NCBI GenBank assembly: GCA_958510875.1 | Contig: OY294068.1 | Span: 34,576,297-34,640,296, forward strand | DNA from: Endomychus coccineus | Taxonomy: Eukaryota; Arthropoda; Insecta; Coleoptera; Endomychidae | Direction: 5' to 3' | DNA: 64,000 nucleotides | In this document: in pieces, positions 60,748-64,000 of the stretch | Layout: each line of letters opens with the position of its first letter | Numbering within the stretch: position 1 is the first letter of the stretch | The notes under the pieces: generated by a model | The model's database searches: none | Told to the model about the DNA's origin: nothing | Seen by the model: only the letters and a program-made list of their open reading frames with translations | Position numbers and translations under genes: made by a program

Positions 60748-61103
60748 TCACTTACAAGTATGCAAATCTAAAGACCGCACACACGTTTCACACTTCACTT
60801 CGCAACACCACTTGAATTCACAATTGCACCGTTCTTTGATGTTGGTGCTCAAGGTGTTGTAACCTCTCCCACAACATAGCAAATTACAACCATCTAAGTC
60901 GTGTGATGTCCTATTGCACGTACGTCCTTGAGTTCCTAAGGACCCTGTGATGTCGTCCTTGATGCAATAGTTTGGAGAATCGGCCATGTAAACTAGATCG
61001 TTGGCTGTGGGAAGTCTGACTCGAGGATCTCTCAGCTGTAGACGCCCTCGACGATTTACACGAACCTCTGTGGCACCGTCGTATTTATCTCGCAGATAAT
61101 CAC
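60748..61103 (-). CDS. Wnt5: Wnt family ligand, last coding exon (Wnt5-like)
   Basis: A single minus-strand exon of 117 residues before a TGA stop, with an acceptor (TTCTAG) just above 61103. The split codon at its 5' end shows that more exons lie to the right, outside the window or in 61.1-64 kb where none is visible. It has the full Wnt C-terminal signature: DYLRDKYDGATEVRVNRRGR, SPNYCIKDD, GTQGRTCNRTS, CNLLCCGRGYNT, a CNCEFKWCCEVKCETC block and a final HTCK. The NxRGxLQ..RxxxPTxxDLVY segment resembles Wnt5 more than other subfamilies. Wnts are secreted, lipid-modified signals for Frizzled/ROR/Ryk receptors. The Wnt call is firm; the subfamily is inference. Confidence 0.9.
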
Positions 61104-61394
61104 CTAGAAGAAATTATGAAATTATATAAAATAAGTCTAATTTAACATATAATTTATTATTAAATCAAATTGCTATCACTTTTATCCACTAAATTACTCA
61201 GTAAGGTGGTCTAAGAAATTAATAAGTACACCTGGAGACTCCTCACTCACAACGAATACATGTTAATATTTATATCTCTATGGATTTGACGTTTACTTGG
61301 TGTAATTTCATTTTAAAAGATATTATGTAGAATAGTGAAACAAGACACAAATTTAAATTTAAAAATAGAATTATACACTACATCCATCCTAAAG

Positions 61395-61583
61395 TTAAAT
61401 AAAATAACTATTCAAGGTTTGATTTTCAATAATTTAATAAATAAATAAAACTATAGTTTCGCTAACAATGTAGTTTCTTCAACCAAATATTACAAAAGTA
61501 CTTCGAAGAAGATACGGTCTTGGGGAACCTGTAGCTTCATTTATTGATTAAATTAGTGAAAATCAAACAGTTATTTTATTTAA
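61395..61583. mobile_element. Palindromic MITE, copy 2
   Basis: TTAAATAAAATAACTATTCA at the left end pairs inverted with ..GTTATTTTATTTAA at the right end. It shares the GTTTCGCTAACAATGTAGTTTCTTCAA-type interior with the copy at 20561-20745. Confidence 0.75.
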
Positions 61584-61929
61584 ATTTAAATTTACCCTAG
61601 CTGCAAAGTTCATTTGCTGACAATTGTTATTATCAACTAAGTTGGAATTTGGAAAAGAAATATCCGTAAATATCTACAATAGTAAAATGTACGGAGGGTT
61701 GGAATATGGGTTGGGGATGGAGAGGTCATTTACAAAATAATCCAATTTGGTACTACATATAGTGAGGGAAGTAAAATTAAATGTTACAAGTTTTTGTGTA
61801 TTTCGGTTTAATTCTCAAATATCCTTTAAAATTTCAATTTATTTTAAAATATTTAGTTTTCGGTAGAATTCTAAAACTCCGATTAACTTATATTCTTATA
61901 TGAATAACTCAAAATCATCGAATCTTCTG

Positions 61930-62160
61930 CATACGTTTGCAAGAACATTTGGGAAGTAAAAAAAATAGATATTTTATATATTCAGGAAATCTAAATCTAA
62001 ACATACTGGAATCAATCGATATTTTAAACCATTGTATCAGAGACAATATTAGTTTCATATTAAATGACCAACTTGATATTTATAACTAATCCGATAATTA
62101 TTTTATAAATAAACTCTTCCCCCTACCCCACAGTCCATACCTCCTCAAATTATACTATTT
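61930..62160 (+). mobile_element. Penelope-like element C-terminal fragment
   Basis: Plus-strand frame reads NLNILESIDILNHCIRDNIS, FILNDQLDIYN then a stop. It matches the C-terminus of the endonuclease ORFs at 29375-30172 (NILESIEILKHLKNN..VILNDSIDI). The CCTCCCTATCC-type 3' flank is like that at 30245. Confidence 0.65.
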
Positions 62161-62509
62161 TTTATGTACGTACTGTTTTATTTTATTCATCGTAGCATAT
62201 TTTTGAGAATATTTCTAGTTTAGCTTAGTCGATTTATTTGAGCACTAACACGACATGGCTTTTATTTTAAATTTAGAAAAAAAATTAATACGTCAATTGT
62301 ACTGGATGACAACTGCAGAAGGGAGTCTGAAAGTTATTCGTAGATAAAAATTCATCCAGTTACAAAGTCTCCAAAATGGTAGATTTGCTCCATAGAAATG
62401 CTTCAAATTCTTGAATTTCAGATATTCCCTTAGAACACTTGATTCAGATGCCAGAAACATTGATTTTCTTGATGGAGAAATTAAGAATGTTTACTGCCTG
62501 ATTCTTTAT

Positions 62510-63190
62510 TATACCTATAATGTTTGAAGAACATCGTGTGAGCCAACGGTGGAATGTTGAGAGAGGAGATAGGAATTCGAATTGTCCTTGAAGGTTTGGA
62601 GGTTATAGGTATAGGGAAAGACCTCACTAGGAAATGAGTTCCACAACTTCGCTGTTCGATAGAAAAATGAAGTCTGTTAGGAAGAAGGTGTCGAGCTTGA
62701 CAATGAAAGGGTGACTAGTTTGAGCTCGTCTAGTCCGCCTATCTGGAGTCCCTCGTGGTGAAACAATAGACCAGATTTCTGATGAGCACCGACCATGGAA
62801 ATATCTATAGGAAAGGGAGAGATCTTCCACCTTTCTATGATGTTCTAGAGAGTTCAATGAACTCGTAAGTATGACATCATCAATCATACGCATAGCGTCT
62901 TCTGGATAAAAGAGCTTCAGCATATGCTTGGGAGACTAACTCCAAGTATGTGAACAGTACTCCAGGACAGGTCGAATCTGTGCCTTGTAGATTATGAGGA
63001 GCTGCTGGGATGTAAAGTAGCTCTTGGCACGGAATAGAAGTTATTGTGAAGCGGTTTTCGCAATGGACCAATATGATCGTCCCATGAGAGGGTGTTGTTG
63101 ATGGTGATCCCGAGCATGGATATGGAAGACTTCATAGGAATAGTTGTACCTGACAATCATATTAGGGATTGTGGTATCATTCTCTTGAAA
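62510..63190 (-). mobile_element. Jockey/CR1-like reverse transcriptase remnant, copy 2
   Basis: Matches 40010-40640 at the nucleotide level (CCTATAATGTTTGAAGAACATCGTGTGAGCC, in two blocks; GAGCTGCTGGGATGTAAAGTAGCTCTTGGCA, in two blocks). The minus strand encodes the same thumb-region relic, ending in an AYAEALLSRRR-type segment. Frames are broken. Confidence 0.75.
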
Positions 63191-63344
63191 AAACGAAAAC
63201 TGGAGAGAGTAATTAACAACAAATAGTTACTCATTTAAATTCAAAGAAACCAGTGTTTTTAGCGAAAAACTCCTTGAATTTTTCTAATCTTACCTCTTTA
63301 GCAGGATATACAATGTTACCTACACTACAATGGTTACTTTTCAC

Positions 63345-63700
63345 ATGACATCACAGTAACGTCTGGGATTCCACAGAGCTCAAATTTAGGGCCAACATTG
63401 TTTTTATTATTCATTGATTGATGTCTCTTATTTGGATGATCTCAAAATTTTCTCTGTTGTTGAAACCACGAATGACTTCAACAAGATCGAGAATTGGTGT
63501 AAAACTAGCGGATCTCAATATTGAAAAATGCAAGATAATGAAACGCAATCTTGGTTCACTGTTGTATAATTTCACGGTTGATAACACCACTTTCATTTGA
63601 TAACAGATCAAGAGTTTTGTTCAATACAAAACTAACCTTTCCCAACACATGAAACAATTAGGACAAACTATATTAAAAAAGCGTGGTTTAGTTCTACGAA
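63345..63700 (+). mobile_element. Second non-LTR reverse transcriptase fragment, plus strand
   Basis: Plus-strand reading gives VTSGIPQSSNLGPTLFLLFI then a stop, followed by a KFSLLLKPRM-like shift and LNIEKCKIMKRNLGSLLYNF. This is the PQGS box and the following LNxxKCKxM motif of a Jockey-type reverse transcriptase. It is in the opposite strand to copy 2 next to it, so it is a different insertion. Confidence 0.65.
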
Positions 63701-63872
63701 TTCATATTCATACAATTGGGTTTTTATTTTTTTAAATACTCGTATCAAAAAATTGATAGTATATATTTCTGCCGTGGTTATGATCACTCTTTATTATTAA
63801 AGAGATTTGATTACCTATCAATTATTCGACTATCGGAGAGATTTTGCTATCTTACAGTTTTTATATGCCCTT

Positions 63873-63902
<30 letters not shown>
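63873..63902. repeat. (ATTT)n microsatellite
   Basis: About seven tandem TTTA/ATTT units. Confidence 0.95.
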
Positions 63903-63903
<1 letters not shown>

Positions 63904-64000
63904 GTTACACCACCCAACAGCCACAGGCCAATTAAGGATGAGAAAAGCTACAATTTTCTATTGACTGTCCTTATCTTCTTTCACCATTTCAATTTCAGAT

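Larger units (their letters stand above)
61104..64000 (-). other. Wnt gene intron, filled with repeats
   Basis: Upstream intron of the Wnt exon to the window end. It contains the MITE at 61395-61583 and three retroelement fragments listed separately. No further Wnt exon is visible. Confidence 0.55.

Noticed and set aside
1..64000. CRISPR arrays, bacterial operons or prophage
   Set aside because: Spliced genes, GT-AG introns and insect-type transposons show eukaryotic nuclear DNA. The 35-kb array has units of about 160 bp without spacers.

Overview
This is nuclear DNA from an insect, most likely a beetle, though the order is inferred only from the style of the genes and transposons. It is AT-rich, its protein genes are split by GT-AG introns, and every gap is filled with transposon debris. 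I find six recognisable protein genes or gene parts and one small unrecognised gene. They make an ordinary, functionally unrelated gene neighbourhood.

Left part (1-25 kb). A broken Penelope-like element lies at the left edge. The last exons of a fibronectin-III cell-surface receptor, probably stranded at second (sas, + strand), follow at 979-6646. A complete leukotriene A4 hydrolase gene (LTA4H, + strand, nine exons, 612 residues) spans 9246-22503 with a 9.5 kb intron full of repeats. mRpL13 (- strand, four exons, 178 residues) is convergent with it at 24116-25024.

Middle part (25-46 kb). spenito (nito, + strand, one coding exon, three RRMs and a SPOC domain) lies at 26722-28872. Its 3' side carries an inverted pair of Penelope-like element ends. 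An 8 kb gene-poor stretch follows with a hAT-type MITE and a nine-unit minisatellite. UBXN6 (- strand, six exons, 440 residues) spans 37475-45311, and its last intron is a GC-AG intron packed with retroelement pieces. Only 25 bases upstream of the UBXN6 start codon, on the same strand, a small two-exon gene for a 123-residue single-pass membrane protein ends. The two probably share one transcript.

Right part (46-64 kb). This is mostly mobile DNA: a second hAT-type MITE copy, a GC-rich palindrome, another TIR element, a decayed pogo/Tigger element split by a hAT element with a perfect 8-bp target duplication, a mariner-like element with about 610-bp terminal inverted repeats that run into its own coding region, a second related element, and a Penelope fragment. 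The 3' exon of a Wnt gene (Wnt5-like, - strand) lies at 60748-61103, and its upstream intron fills the rest of the window.

The best candidates for new biology are the apparent dicistronic pair upstream of and including UBXN6, the mariner-like element with repeats reaching into the coding sequence, the palindromic Penelope dimer, the higher-order minisatellite, and three unrelated-looking 1.3-1.5 kb foldback palindromes. All coordinates of splice sites come from reading GT/AG signals and frame continuity. No alignment or database search was run.
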